Assembly (NCBI RefSeq): GCF_007725405.1
Contig: NZ_CP042163.1
Location: 2,542,001-2,606,000 of the forward strand
Direction: 5' to 3'
DNA: 64,000 bases
Source: Shouchella miscanthi
GTDB lineage: Bacteria > Bacillota > Bacilli > Bacillales > Bacillaceae_D
Shown: positions 40,906-50,050 of the stretch, piece after piece
Layout: every line of letters begins with the position of its first letter
How positions within the stretch are numbered: position 1 is the first letter of the stretch
Notes under the pieces: model-generated
What the model was told of the DNA's origin: nothing
Databases searched by the model: none
Seen by the model: the letters and a program-made list of their open reading frames with translations, nothing else
Translations under genes and position numbers: made by a program

Positions 40906-41691
40906 TCATGATTCAATATGTTTATTCATCTGATGAATAGCACCTTTTTCAAGCCTTGATACTTGCGCTTGAGAGATACCGATTTCATCCGCAACTTCCA
41001 TTTGTGTTTTTCCTTGAAAGAAACGCATATTCAAAATCACTTTTTCTCGATCATTTAAACGAATCATCGCTTCCTTTAGTGCAATTTCTTCTACCCAATT
41101 AACATCCTTGTTTCGTTCATCGCTAATTTGATCCATAACAAAGATTGGATCTCCCCCATCATTGTAAATCGGTTCAAATAACGATACTGGATCTTGAATC
41201 GCGTCAAGCGCAAAGACAATATCCTCTTTCGGTACATCTAATACTGCCGCAATTTCTTGAACAGTTGGTTCATTTTCGCGTTTCTTTTCTGCCATCATCT
41301 GATCCCGAACTTGTAATGCTTTATAAGCAATATCTCTTAATGAACGTGACACACGAATAGGATTGTTATCCCTTAAGTACCGGCGTATCTCACCAATAAT
41401 CATTGGCACTGCATACGTAGAAAACTTAACATTTTGACTTAAGTCAAAGTTGTCAATTGATTTCATTAAACCAATACAACCGACTTGAAATAAGTCATCC
41501 ACATTCTCGCCACGGTTATTAAAGCGCTGGATGACACTAAGGACTAAACGAAGATTTCCATTTATTAACGTATCCCTTGCTGGCTCATAACCAGACTGGA
41601 GCTGTGAAAATAATTCTCGCATCTCCATATTTTTTAAAACCGGCAGTTTTGATGTATCTACTCCACAGATTTCTACTTTATTTCGAGCCAA
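40906..41691 (-). CDS. sigG: RNA polymerase sigma factor SigG (forespore late)
   Basis: 261 residues from TTG, with GGGGG 8 nt upstream. It starts MARNKVEICGVDTSKLPVLK, nearly identical to B. subtilis SigG. Region 2 (NLRLVLSVIQRFNNRGE, VGCIGLMKSIDNFD), region 3 and region 4 (MEVADEIGISQAQVSRLE) are intact. It directs late forespore genes after engulfment. A SigF/SigG-type promoter lies in the sigE-sigG gap, allowing autoregulation. Confidence 0.98.
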   Translation of the reverse strand: MARNKVEICGVDTSKLPVLKNMEMRELFSQLQSGYEPARDTLINGNLRLVLSVIQRFNNRGENVDDLFQVGCIGLMKSIDNFDLSQNVKFSTYAVPMIIGEIRRYLRDNNPIRVSRSLRDIAYKALQVRDQMMAEKKRENEPTVQEIAAVLDVPKEDIVFALDAIQDPVSLFEPIYNDGGDPIFVMDQISDERNKDVNWVEEIALKEAMIRLNDREKVILNMRFFQGKTQMEVADEIGISQAQVSRLEKGAIHQMNKHIES

Positions 41692-41727
41692 ATTCTCTAC
41701 CCCCTAAACGGAAGATGATGTCAAAAA

Positions 41728-41756
41728 AAGTATCTCCCTGGGAAAAAAATTTATGC
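41728..41756 (-). promoter_or_regulatory. Candidate SigF/SigG promoter of sigG
   Basis: GCATA (41756-41752), 17-bp spacer, GATACTT (41734-41728) on the minus strand in the 148-bp sigE-sigG gap. The -35 fits GNATR; the -10 departs from CATNNTA at both ends. Confidence 0.45.
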
Positions 41757-41839
41757 ACTCTGTTGATGTGGAAATTTGTTAAAAATAGACACTATCCTTG
41801 TCACGACCCTGCTAAAAATTAGAAATTATTTTTTTTACG

Positions 41840-42553
41840 CTACACCATTTTATTAAATTCTTTTTGTAGCCGTTTAATGATTCGTTTCTCCAATCGGGAT
41901 ATATAGGATTGCGAAATACCAAGCATATCCGCGACATCTTTTTGAGTTTTCTCTTCCGTTCCTGTTAAGCCGAAGCGGAGTTCCATTATTTGTTTTTCTC
42001 GATCAGATAAGGTATGAAGGGCTTTGACGAGCAATCGACGATCGACTCTTTCTTCTATTCCCTTCGTAATAATGTCCTCTTCTGTTCCCAATACATCAGA
42101 GAGCAATAGTTCATTTCCATCCCAATCAATGTTTAAGGGTTCATCAAAAGACACTTCTGAGCGTGTCTTGTTGTTTCGGCGCAAATACATAAGTATTTCA
42201 TTTTCAATACAGCGAGACGCATACGTGGCTAGCTTAATTTTCTTTTCAGGATTGAATGTATTAACGGCTTTAATTAACCCGATGGTTCCAATGCTAATCA
42301 AGTCTTCTATATTGATTCCAGTGTTTTCAAATTTTCTAGCGATGTATACGACTAAGCGGAGATTACGTTCAATTAATATCGAACGTACAGCTTCATCACC
42401 ACTCGGAAGCTTTAGTAGGAGCTCTGCTTCTTCTTCTTTTGATAACGGTGGTGGTAAGGCTTCACTGCCACCAATATAATAAATTTCATCTTCCTTTAAG
42501 CCAAACTTTCTTAATAGGCGATAGATGAACAATCTCCATTTCATTTTTATCAT
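41840..42553 (-). CDS. sigE: Pro-sigma-E, early mother-cell sigma factor
   Basis: 237 residues. An N-terminal basic/hydrophobic pro-sequence (about 1-26) ends near the [14 protein letters not shown] processing region. Region 2 ([36 protein letters not shown]) and region 4 ([16 protein letters not shown]) are almost unchanged from B. subtilis. It is activated by SpoIIGA, encoded 10 bp upstream, after SpoIIR signalling from the forespore. ATG has AAGGAGG. Confidence 0.98.
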   Translation of the reverse strand: MIKMKWRLFIYRLLRKFGLKEDEIYYIGGSEALPPPLSKEEEAELLLKLPSGDEAVRSILIERNLRLVVYIARKFENTGINIEDLISIGTIGLIKAVNTFNPEKKIKLATYASRCIENEILMYLRRNNKTRSEVSFDEPLNIDWDGNELLLSDVLGTEEDIITKGIEERVDRRLLVKALHTLSDREKQIMELRFGLTGTEEKTQKDVADMLGISQSYISRLEKRIIKRLQKEFNKMV

Positions 42554-42563
42554 CGCGTCCTCC

Positions 42564-43448
42564 TTAGCTCACTTGTGATATAACAAGCTGTGGATGAATA
42601 ATTGTTTGATAATGCCCTTCAGGCGACAATGCTTCCCCATACAGCCCTAACAGCACACGCTTTGTTACGAATTGTTCACCGTCGTAATAGATCGTTACTT
42701 GATCAGGTTTAAAAGCTGTTAAGTATGGTTGTTTTTGACCAACAGCCTTAAACGGTACTAATCGAATTCGATGCATAAAGGGATGATTCTCTTTCGTTGA
42801 CATTGTTAGCATGTCATCTGTTTGTTGTTTACCAAGCAACGGATGCAGAAGATCTGCTTCCATAATCATGACGGGTGTTCTTGTTAACGGATCTTTTAAT
42901 TGATTTCCAGTGTCGACTAGCCCCCTCGTTTCAAATCTAAAGTCATCAATAACAATTTCCACTGTTGCTAGATCGTTTGCTTGCACTTTCTTTATCTTGA
43001 ATGTATCAACTTGTTGTTTGCTAAACCAATAAACGAGAGGAAAACCAATCAGAACGAAAGTCCAGCTGATTGTACTTCCACCAAACCCTGGCAGATGACT
43101 CGTTAAATCTAATTCACTTTGAAAAAAGTAATGCATGGCAAAAAGCCCGCCACCAGTAACAAAAGTTAGGAAAAAGAAGCCTGCTAGATTTTGAACAAAA
43201 TAAGTAAAGCGTATGTATCCAAAAGCAATGAATACAATCATACAAGAATAAAAAAACTTTACAATCGGGTTCATAAAAAACGTCACGTACGGCGTAAACA
43301 TAAAGAAAACAACAATGGACGCAACGAGTGATGCCATGCCTATACGAACATAGTTTTTCTTTCTTTTTAACAATAATGCAGTACCACTAATAAGGAGAAA
43401 ATCAATGCCTAGATTCAGTAGCCAGATTAAGTCTAGATATACAATCAT
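42564..43448 (-). CDS. spoIIGA: Sporulation aspartic protease SpoIIGA (pro-sigma-E processing)
   Basis: 294 residues from ATG 43448, with AGGAGG 7 nt before; ATG 43469 lacks a site. Five membrane helices in residues 1-145, then a cytosolic protease domain with the catalytic motif GLVDTGNQL (Asp179), consistent with the dimeric retropepsin-like enzyme. It cleaves pro-sigma-E. It is first gene of the spoIIG operon behind a Spo0A-type promoter. Confidence 0.95.
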   Translation of the reverse strand: MIVYLDLIWLLNLGIDFLLISGTALLLKRKKNYVRIGMASLVASIVVFFMFTPYVTFFMNPIVKFFYSCMIVFIAFGYIRFTYFVQNLAGFFFLTFVTGGGLFAMHYFFQSELDLTSHLPGFGGSTISWTFVLIGFPLVYWFSKQQVDTFKIKKVQANDLATVEIVIDDFRFETRGLVDTGNQLKDPLTRTPVMIMEADLLHPLLGKQQTDDMLTMSTKENHPFMHRIRLVPFKAVGQKQPYLTAFKPDQVTIYYDGEQFVTKRVLLGLYGEALSPEGHYQTIIHPQLVISQVS

Positions 43449-43476
43449 GATCGTTCCTCCTGTATTCATAAAACTT

Positions 43477-43555
43477 AGTATAGTAGATAGAAAGAAGGAA
43501 GTCTGTCACTTCATGGCAAAGACAAGCCTGTTATTTTGAAAGCTTTTGACAAACG
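43477..43555 (-). promoter_or_regulatory. Spo0A-activated sigma-A promoter of the spoIIG operon
   Basis: On the minus strand: TATACT (43482-43477) and GTGACA (43509-43504) 21 bp apart, too far for normal sigma-A and resembling the 22-bp spacing of B. subtilis spoIIG. A near-consensus 0A box TTTGTCAAAA lies at 43553-43544 (about -80), and a weaker CTTGTCTTT at 43526-43518 (about -50). Confidence 0.7.
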
Positions 43556-43591
43556 TTGTCCTTTCTCTTTTCACCTTTAAAAAAGGAAAAC

Positions 43592-43629
43592 AAAAAAAGA
43601 TCCACTACCATATAGGTAGCAGATCTTTT
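43592..43629 (-). terminator. Rho-independent terminator of ftsAZ
   Basis: Arms 43595-43609 and 43615-43629 (AAAAGATC.CTACC / GGTAG.GATCTTTT, one mismatched position) with a 5-nt loop and T7 on the minus strand, 14 bp beyond ftsZ. Confidence 0.92.
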
Positions 43630-43642
43630 CCAATGCACGCGT

Positions 43643-44752
43643 TTAGCGATTTCTTCTATTTCGGAGGAATGTTGGAATATCAAGTGTATCTGTTTGTTCC
43701 TCTGAATTGGCTTTTTGCTTTGATTCTACTGATTTTGATTCAGCTGGCTTTGACGACGTTGGCTTTTGAGTCGATGGACGTGATTGTGGCTTTCTTTCTG
43801 CTTCTTCAAAGCCTGTCGCAATAACCGTTACGACAATCTCATCCTTTAGATTCTCATTAATAACAGAGCCAAAGATCATATTAACCTCTTCGTCACAAGC
43901 TTCAGACACAATTTCTGCCGCTTCATGCACTTCGTAAAGGCTTAAGTTCGTTCCACCTGTAATGTTCATTAACACGCCTTGAGCACCATCGACTGATGTT
44001 TCAAGCAATGGACTGGAGATCGCTTTTTTTGCTGCCTCTGCAGCACGGTTTTCACCAGTAGCAACACCAATACCCATTAAAGCAGAGCCCTTTTCACTCA
44101 TAACCGTTTTGACATCAGCAAAGTCAAGGTTAATTAATCCAGGTGTCGCAATCAAGTCAGAAATTCCTTGTACCCCTTGTCGAAGGACGTTATCCGCTTC
44201 ACGGAACGCTTCAAGCATTGGAGTGTTCTTATCAACAATTTCTAGTAGACGATCGTTTGGTATAACGATTAACGTGTCAACTTTTTCTTTTAATGCGACG
44301 ATACCAGATAACGCTTGATTTTGACGCTTACGTCCTTCAAACGTAAATGGTCGTGTCACAACACCTACCGTTAGTGCACCAATTTCCTTTGCAACTTCGG
44401 CGATAACAGGAGCTGCACCTGTTCCAGTGCCTCCACCCATTCCAGCTGTAATAAATACCATATCTGCGCCATCAAGAACTTCTTCTAACTGTTCACGGCT
44501 TTCTTCAGCCGCTTTCTTACCGATATCAGGGTTTGCCCCTGCACCTAGACCTCTCGTAAGCTTTCCACCTAGCTGTAGTTTCTTTTCAGCTTTTGAAAGG
44601 TGCAATGCTTGTGCGTCCGTATTCACAGCGATAAATTCTACGCCTTGTAGGCCGTTTTCAATCATTCGATTAACAGCGTTCGAACCGCCGCCACCACATC
44701 CAATGACTTTTATTTGTGCTAATTGTTCCATGTCCATTTCAAAATCAAACAT
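43643..44752 (-). CDS. ftsZ: Cell-division tubulin homologue FtsZ
   Basis: 369 residues. GTP-binding [13 protein letters not shown], the tubulin signature [10 protein letters not shown], the T7 loop [11 protein letters not shown] and the C-terminal conserved peptide [10 protein letters not shown] that binds FtsA, SepF and ZapA-type partners. A Ser/Lys/Thr-rich linker (about 318-352) joins the core and tail. It polymerises into the Z ring. It is 42 bp after ftsA, ended by a strong terminator. Confidence 0.98.
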   Translation of the reverse strand: MFDFEMDMEQLAQIKVIGCGGGGSNAVNRMIENGLQGVEFIAVNTDAQALHLSKAEKKLQLGGKLTRGLGAGANPDIGKKAAEESREQLEEVLDGADMVFITAGMGGGTGTGAAPVIAEVAKEIGALTVGVVTRPFTFEGRKRQNQALSGIVALKEKVDTLIVIPNDRLLEIVDKNTPMLEAFREADNVLRQGVQGISDLIATPGLINLDFADVKTVMSEKGSALMGIGVATGENRAAEAAKKAISSPLLETSVDGAQGVLMNITGGTNLSLYEVHEAAEIVSEACDEEVNMIFGSVINENLKDEIVVTVIATGFEEAERKPQSRPSTQKPTSSKPAESKSVESKQKANSEEQTDTLDIPTFLRNRRNR

Positions 44753-44794
44753 TTCGTTGTCCCCCTAACCATACTGGCAGTCAGCTTCTCTTCA

Positions 44795-46087
44795 TTAATC
44801 AAAAAATGTCTTAAACCAAGACTTCATCTTGGACTCTTTTTTCTCTTCTTGCGGTTGCTCTACTTCTTTACGCTTGCTTCTTTTCGAAGTTGAAGCTGCG
44901 TTTGTTTCTTCTTGATTGACTTCTGACTGGGAAAAAGCTGCTGCAATTTCCTTGCCTTGCACACGTCCATTTTTGTGTGCAAAATGAATTAACCCAATAC
45001 TTACTGTATAGCGCGGCTCACGCACCCCGATATAATTCGGGATGGCGACTCGAACATTTCCTTCAAGCATGTCTTTCGTTAATTCAAGAACGCCTGGCAT
45101 CATCACAGCTCCACCAGTCAATACAAAGCCACTTGGGAACTGCTTAAATCCTAACCGAACCAATTCTTTTGCACATAGTTCAATAATTTCTTCTACTCTT
45201 GGTTCAATAATGCCTGCTAATTCTTGTTGTGTGATCGTATGTCTTTCATTTGACCCGATTTTTTGGATGGTAATCTGTTCTTCTGTTGATGCTTCTGGTA
45301 CAAAGGCATGTCCATGTTTGCATTTTACACGTTCTGCCTCTTCTGTTGTGAGCTTTAAACCTACGGCTAAATCGTTTGTAATATGATCGCCGCCGATCGG
45401 TAATACAGATAACGCAACAAGTGAACCTTGTTCAAAAACGGATACGGTTGTTGAACCGCCTCCAATCTCAAGCACACAAACACCCAGACTTTTTTCATCT
45501 TTTGAAACAGCTACAGATCCTGTCGCTAAGGAATTTAAACTAATCTCAGCTATTGATAGACCAGCACGCTCCACACACCTTAACAAATTATGTAAGACGG
45601 TTTTCGAACCTGTAATTAACGTTCCTTCCATTTCAAGACGAACGCCAATCATTCCACGAGGGTCTGTAATCTCATCAAGCCCATCCACGATAAATTGTTT
45701 TGGAATCACATCAATCACTTCCCTTTCAGGAGGAATTGACATGACTTGGGATGCATCGATGACTCTACGAACATCCTCTACGTTAATTTCTCGATCTGGA
45801 CTAGAGACAGCGACGACCCCATGGCAAGGAGTTAATTCAATATGACTGCCATTTACTCCAACCACAACATGTTCAATTTGTATGCCAACCATGCGTTCCG
45901 CTTGCTCAACTGCCCGCTTAATTGACTTAACCGTCTCATCTATATCGACGACGGCTCCTTTCTTTATTCCTTCAGAAGGAACACTACCGACACCTAAAAT
46001 GTTAATTGACCCTCCAGCAATTTCCGAAACAACGACTTTTACTGAAGAAGTTCCAATGTCTAAACTTACATACGTTTCATTACTCAC
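44795..46087 (-). CDS. ftsA: Cell-division actin-like membrane anchor FtsA
   Basis: 430 residues from GTG 46087, with GGAGG 8 nt before; GTG 46096 overlaps that site. Actin-like ATP-binding signatures are VSLDIGTSSVKVVV, LEIGGGSTTVSVF and GFVLTGGAVMMPG. The 1C domain (about 85-165) replaces actin subdomain 1B. The C-terminal amphipathic helix MKSWFKTFFD targets the membrane. It links FtsZ to the membrane and recruits late division proteins. A sigma-H promoter lies about 70 bp upstream. Confidence 0.96.
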   Translation of the reverse strand: MSNETYVSLDIGTSSVKVVVSEIAGGSINILGVGSVPSEGIKKGAVVDIDETVKSIKRAVEQAERMVGIQIEHVVVGVNGSHIELTPCHGVVAVSSPDREINVEDVRRVIDASQVMSIPPEREVIDVIPKQFIVDGLDEITDPRGMIGVRLEMEGTLITGSKTVLHNLLRCVERAGLSIAEISLNSLATGSVAVSKDEKSLGVCVLEIGGGSTTVSVFEQGSLVALSVLPIGGDHITNDLAVGLKLTTEEAERVKCKHGHAFVPEASTEEQITIQKIGSNERHTITQQELAGIIEPRVEEIIELCAKELVRLGFKQFPSGFVLTGGAVMMPGVLELTKDMLEGNVRVAIPNYIGVREPRYTVSIGLIHFAHKNGRVQGKEIAAAFSQSEVNQEETNAASTSKRSKRKEVEQPQEEKKESKMKSWFKTFFD

Positions 46088-46158
46088 CAATGGCACCTCC
46101 TCATCTGCACAATCATGGTGTTCAACTTTAATAGTTTCATTTTTTTATCACACAAGCA

Positions 46159-46187
46159 GTATTCGACAAGTGTTAATAGAATCCTTT
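46159..46187 (-). promoter_or_regulatory. Sigma-H promoter of ftsA-ftsZ
   Basis: AAAGGATTC (46187-46179), 11-bp spacer, GTCGAATAC (46167-46159) on the minus strand, matching RnAGGAwww-N11/12-RnnGAATww except the last base of each element. It lies in the 299-bp divIB-ftsA gap. In B. subtilis a sigma-H promoter boosts ftsAZ at sporulation onset. The rest of the gap shows a GAGTAG/CTACTC inverted repeat just past divIB and no gene. Confidence 0.75.
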
Positions 46188-46386
46188 AATTCTCGTAGCA
46201 TTATGTATGTTTTAAGGCTCTTGCTCTTTAGTCTACACCATGTTCTTACAGGTGAAAAGGCAAAACCTCTAGCAATCCTTTATTAAGAATGTGTTACATA
46301 GAGAAATGAAGCTGGTCACGAAAGCTTTTAACCGTAAAAACAGCAGAAACACAAGGAAACAAGAGTAGAAAAATCCATCAAAACTC

Positions 46387-47148
46387 CTACTCCTGAGCCG
46401 TATCATTTTCCCTAAAATAGGGACTCATTTTCATATAGAGGACGCCTTCCTGTGCCCTATCAATTTGTGCATGCACTTGTGGATAAGGCTGCATATACTC
46501 TGCAAATGAAGATAAATCCGTACGTACTTCCATTCCATCTGTCATGTATAGTGTTAATTCCTCCGGTGCATCCTCAGTCGGCGTATACATAATTTCTGAG
46601 ATTCGACTAACGATTTCTGGTGCTGTTTGCATTAATTGTTCGCCGATTGTCTCTCTCAACGACTCTTCAGTAAAGTCTACTAATATTGGTGCGTCTCCAA
46701 CAAGTTGACTATCATGAACGGTGTCTAAGATTTGTCCGTTTTTTAAAAGGGGCAAATACCCATCATCACTGTACACATATGCAACTCGCGGATACTCCTT
46801 TACTTGTATAGAAAGAGAAGATGGCAAGAGACGGTTAATCTCAATTGACTCTACTTCTTTTAATTGTGCAGTTTGCTCAATTCGTGTATTTCGATCGATA
46901 TTCCAAATATTCATGCCTTCACGTAAACCACTTGCTTCGAGAATCTCTTCATCTGTTAACAGTTGATTACCACTTACTTGTATTGATTTCACTTCACTCA
47001 ATGGACTTTGGAAGTACACAAGTACCATAATTAAGACAAAGAACAATACGACTATACTTAATAAACGCTTGTTTGCTTTGCGCCGTCGCTTTTCCTGTAG
47101 AGTCGGAATTCTCTCGTTTACAGAAATGACTTTCTCATCATGACTCAC
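46387..47148 (-). CDS. divIB: Cell-division protein DivIB (FtsQ)
   Basis: 253 residues from GTG 47148, with GGAGG 7 nt before; ATG 47154 is the alternative. A basic cytosolic tail (EKRRRKANKRLL), one transmembrane helix (about 29-46), a POTRA domain starting SIQVSGNQLLTDEEI (about 55-120), then the beta domain. It forms the DivIB-FtsL-DivIC septal complex. murG and murB, which usually precede it, are missing here: spoVE is next upstream. Confidence 0.93.
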   Translation of the reverse strand: MSHDEKVISVNERIPTLQEKRRRKANKRLLSIVVLFFVLIMVLVYFQSPLSEVKSIQVSGNQLLTDEEILEASGLREGMNIWNIDRNTRIEQTAQLKEVESIEINRLLPSSLSIQVKEYPRVAYVYSDDGYLPLLKNGQILDTVHDSQLVGDAPILVDFTEESLRETIGEQLMQTAPEIVSRISEIMYTPTEDAPEELTLYMTDGMEVRTDLSSFAEYMQPYPQVHAQIDRAQEGVLYMKMSPYFRENDTAQE

Positions 47149-47312
47149 ATTCATTCCTCCAACTACTTCATTCAGCTGATGAGTGAATACAAGCAAATAC
47201 TTTTTTAATCCCAGACTTGCTTCTATTCCCTATTTAATTTTTTTAAAACCTGTTTTACTCTTGTTTTCTGCATTTTATCATATATTTCCTTTACAATTCT
47301 ATGAATAATAAA

Positions 47313-47340
47313 TAGAGAGTTCAAAAAAATGAACTCTCTA
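47313..47340 (-). terminator. Terminator-like hairpin after spoVE
   Basis: TAGAGAGTTCA (47313-47323) and TGAACTCTCTA (47330-47340), perfect 11-bp arms and a 6-nt loop, followed on the minus strand by TTTATTATT. It splits spoVE from divIB, so divIB needs its own promoter or read-through. Confidence 0.65.
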
Positions 47341-47380
47341 CATGTATCGACACGTTTTAAACAATTGTTTACGTGAGCCT

Positions 47381-48478
47381 TTAACGATTATGCCTACTTA
47401 TATTAATTAATAGACCAATGGACATCAACATGAGTGTCAATGACGAACCACCGTAGCTTAAAAGCGGTAACGTAATGCCGGTAACGGGCATTAATCCAGT
47501 AACAACGCCGATGTTTATCATCACTTGAATAACGATCATCGTCACAATACCTGCAGCTAAGAAACTACCAAATAAATCTGGAGCTCCTAAAGCGATTCTT
47601 ACGCCACGCCAGAAAATAATACCAAATAAAAGCAACACAAATAGACCGCCTAAAAACCCTAGTTCCTCAGCTAGAATAGCAAAAATAAAATCCGTTTGCG
47701 GCTCTGGCAAATAAAAATATTTTTGCCTACTTTCGCCTAATCCCATACCAAGTAACCCTCCAGGACCAATGGCTAATAGGGACTGAATAATCTGAAAGCC
47801 ACTTTCCATTGGATCTGCCCACGGGTCTAGAAAAGAAGTAATCCGTTTAATACGGTATGGAGCGCTAATGATTAACACGACAAATCCTGCTACGCCAATT
47901 AAAAACAGGCCCATAAAATGCTTGACCCTTGCTCCTGCAATAAAAATCATAGCGACGCATGTCCCTACCATAACAGTACCAGTTCCTAAATCTGGCTGGA
48001 GCATAATCATCCCAAAGGCAACCATTACAAAAGCGAGTGCAGGGAGTAATCCTTTTTTAAACAAAACAATCCGCTTTTGATTCATTGCTAAAAAGTTTGC
48101 AAGAAAAATAATCATAGCGATTTTCATAAATTCTGATGGTTGAATTGAAAATGCGCCGATCCCTAACCAACTTCTCGCGCCACCTCTTACAAGTCCAACA
48201 CCAGGAATGAGTACGAGCACAAGCAAAATAAAACAAATGATCAATAGCAGCTTTGAATACGTACGCCACGTCCAGTAATCAACTCGAGATATAAGAAACA
48301 TCAAGAGGACGCCTACACTCCCAAAGAATAATTGTCTTTTAGCAAAAAACAACGAGTCATTAAAACGATAGGTTGCCCATGCTTCACTTGCACTGTATAC
48401 CATAATTAAGCCAACGCTAAGCAAGACAATCGTTGCAACAATTAAGATATAATCGGGCGCCTGTCTTTCTTTATTCAT
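47381..48478 (-). CDS. spoVE: SEDS peptidoglycan polymerase SpoVE (FtsW/RodA family)
   Basis: 365 residues with about ten membrane helices. SEDS motifs: FSIQPSEFMK, MLQPDLGTGTVM, YRIKRITSFLDPW, YFYLPEPQTDFIFA and the C-terminal LPLLSYGGSSLT. It polymerises lipid II glycan strands with a partner class B PBP; SpoVD, encoded upstream, is that partner for spore cortex. Similarity is to SpoVE rather than vegetative FtsW. A sigma-E-like promoter lies just upstream. ATG has GGGGGTG. Confidence 0.92.
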   Translation of the reverse strand: MNKERQAPDYILIVATIVLLSVGLIMVYSASEAWATYRFNDSLFFAKRQLFFGSVGVLLMFLISRVDYWTWRTYSKLLLIICFILLVLVLIPGVGLVRGGARSWLGIGAFSIQPSEFMKIAMIIFLANFLAMNQKRIVLFKKGLLPALAFVMVAFGMIMLQPDLGTGTVMVGTCVAMIFIAGARVKHFMGLFLIGVAGFVVLIISAPYRIKRITSFLDPWADPMESGFQIIQSLLAIGPGGLLGMGLGESRQKYFYLPEPQTDFIFAILAEELGFLGGLFVLLLFGIIFWRGVRIALGAPDLFGSFLAAGIVTMIVIQVMINIGVVTGLMPVTGITLPLLSYGGSSLTLMLMSIGLLINISRHNR

Positions 48479-48509
48479 TGTTCACCCCCAGCAAGTACCC
48501 TACTACCTC

Positions 48510-48537
48510 ACTATATGAATGAGAACAGGAAAACATG
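48510..48537 (-). promoter_or_regulatory. Sigma-E promoter of spoVE
   Basis: CATGTT (48537-48532), 14-bp spacer, CATATAGT (48517-48510) on the minus strand, about 30 bp before the spoVE ATG. Both match sigma-E elements (ATATT and CATACANT types) with one or two differences each. The remaining 150 bp of the murD-spoVE gap show nothing else clear. Confidence 0.6.
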
Positions 48538-48694
48538 TCCAAAACATTTGTACGTGCTTGAAAATGAGGACTTATATCAGTAATCAAAGCCTTCTTTTCT
48601 CTTGTTATATGGTTAATAAGGGGGCTGTAACGAATAAAAAAACTCCTTCCAAGAGACAAGACGTCTGCATTGAAAAGAGCTTTACTAGGTTTAC

Positions 48695-50050
48695 TTAATG
48701 ACTGTTAGTTAGTTGCGTCACCGCAGCTAGAAACGCATCGCCTCGTTCTTCAAACGTCGAATACTGATCCCAGCTTGCACATGCTGGTGAAAGTAAGACA
48801 ATGTCCCCTATCTTTGAATGTTCAAAGGCTTTTTTAGCTGCATCTTGTACATCAATAGCCTGTACGACTTTAATCCCTAATTCGTTTCCTAAAGCCGTTA
48901 GCTTCATTTTTGTTTCACCAAAAACGACTAGCGTTTTTACGTGAGTTAAACTTGGGATCAGCTCATCAAACTCGTTGCCACGATCCAAACCACCTGCGAG
49001 CAAAACAACATCTTGATTAAAAGAAGCTAAAGCAGCTTGTGTCGCCAAAATATTCGTCGCTTTTGAATCGTTATACACTTTACGGCCATGTACTTCACCA
49101 ACAAATTGAAGTCGATGTTTCACACCCGTAAACGTCGTTAGCACGGTTTTTATTTGAGCAGTTGTACCACCAGCTAGTTTAGCTGCTGCAACAGAAGCAA
49201 GCATATTTTCAACATTATGAGCTCCTGGTAAAACAATTTCATCGATTGGGCAAATGCGTTCTTCTCGAAAGTAAATCGCATTATCTTTTAAGTAGGCACC
49301 TGTTGGCAACTCGACTTTCGTTGAAAAAGGAACAAGGGTCGCCTTTGATTGTTGTACATGCTTCGCGACGATAGGATCATCCGCCGAATAAACAAGGTGG
49401 TCTTCTATCGTCATGTTCTCGTACACTTTCGCTTTCGCTTCTATGTACAAGTCCTTTGACCCATGGTAGTCCAAATGAGCATCAAACAAATTCAGCCAGA
49501 CCGCCACTTTGGGTTTAAATTGCTCCGTGCCCATTAATTGAAAACTCGACAATTCAAGCACCATGACATTCTCATTTGTTGCTTCTAGGGCTACACTTGT
49601 TGCAACAGTCCCTATATTACCAGCAATTAAAGGCGCTTTTTCACTATGCTCAAGCATCGCATGAACAAGCGTCGTCGTTGTTGTTTTCCCGTTTGAACCG
49701 GTAATCGCAACAATATCTGCTTCTGCGATGCGATAGGCAAGTTCGACTTCCGTCCAAATAGGGATATTTCGATTCATGGCTTCCGCGATTAAAAGGTTGG
49801 AATAAGGAATACCAGGATTTTTTATAATTAAACTGGTTGTATCAAGTAAATGAAGTGGATGACCGCCACAAACAACTTCAATCCCTTTTTCCTCTAGCGC
49901 ATCCACTTCCTTGCTCTCAGCTCTAGGTTTTCCATCGTTTACTGTCACGATAGCTCCTAGCTTATGAAGTGCTAATGCTGCAGCCATGCCGCTTTTCGCT
50001 AAGCCGAGCACAAGCACTTGCTTTTTATTTACATGTGGGAAAGGCTTCAT
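48695..50050 (-). CDS. murD: UDP-N-acetylmuramoyl-L-alanine:D-glutamate ligase
   Basis: 451 residues from ATG 50050, which overlaps the mraY stop (ATGA) after GGAGTG; the open frame further upstream is inside mraY. N-terminal Rossmann-type [14 protein letters not shown], the ATP loop [10 protein letters not shown], central [11 protein letters not shown] and C-terminal NDSKATN. It adds D-Glu to UDP-MurNAc-Ala. It is followed by spoVE rather than murG. Confidence 0.96.
   Translation of the reverse strand: MKPFPHVNKKQVLVLGLAKSGMAAALALHKLGAIVTVNDGKPRAESKEVDALEEKGIEVVCGGHPLHLLDTTSLIIKNPGIPYSNLLIAEAMNRNIPIWTEVELAYRIAEADIVAITGSNGKTTTTTLVHAMLEHSEKAPLIAGNIGTVATSVALEATNENVMVLELSSFQLMGTEQFKPKVAVWLNLFDAHLDYHGSKDLYIEAKAKVYENMTIEDHLVYSADDPIVAKHVQQSKATLVPFSTKVELPTGAYLKDNAIYFREERICPIDEIVLPGAHNVENMLASVAAAKLAGGTTAQIKTVLTTFTGVKHRLQFVGEVHGRKVYNDSKATNILATQAALASFNQDVVLLAGGLDRGNEFDELIPSLTHVKTLVVFGETKMKLTALGNELGIKVVQAIDVQDAAKKAFEHSKIGDIVLLSPACASWDQYSTFEERGDAFLAAVTQLTNSH

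Noticed and set aside
48471-48659. A 62-codon minus-strand frame in the murD-spoVE gap
   Set aside because: Overlaps the sigma-E promoter and spoVE start, composition unlike a gene, no family resemblance.
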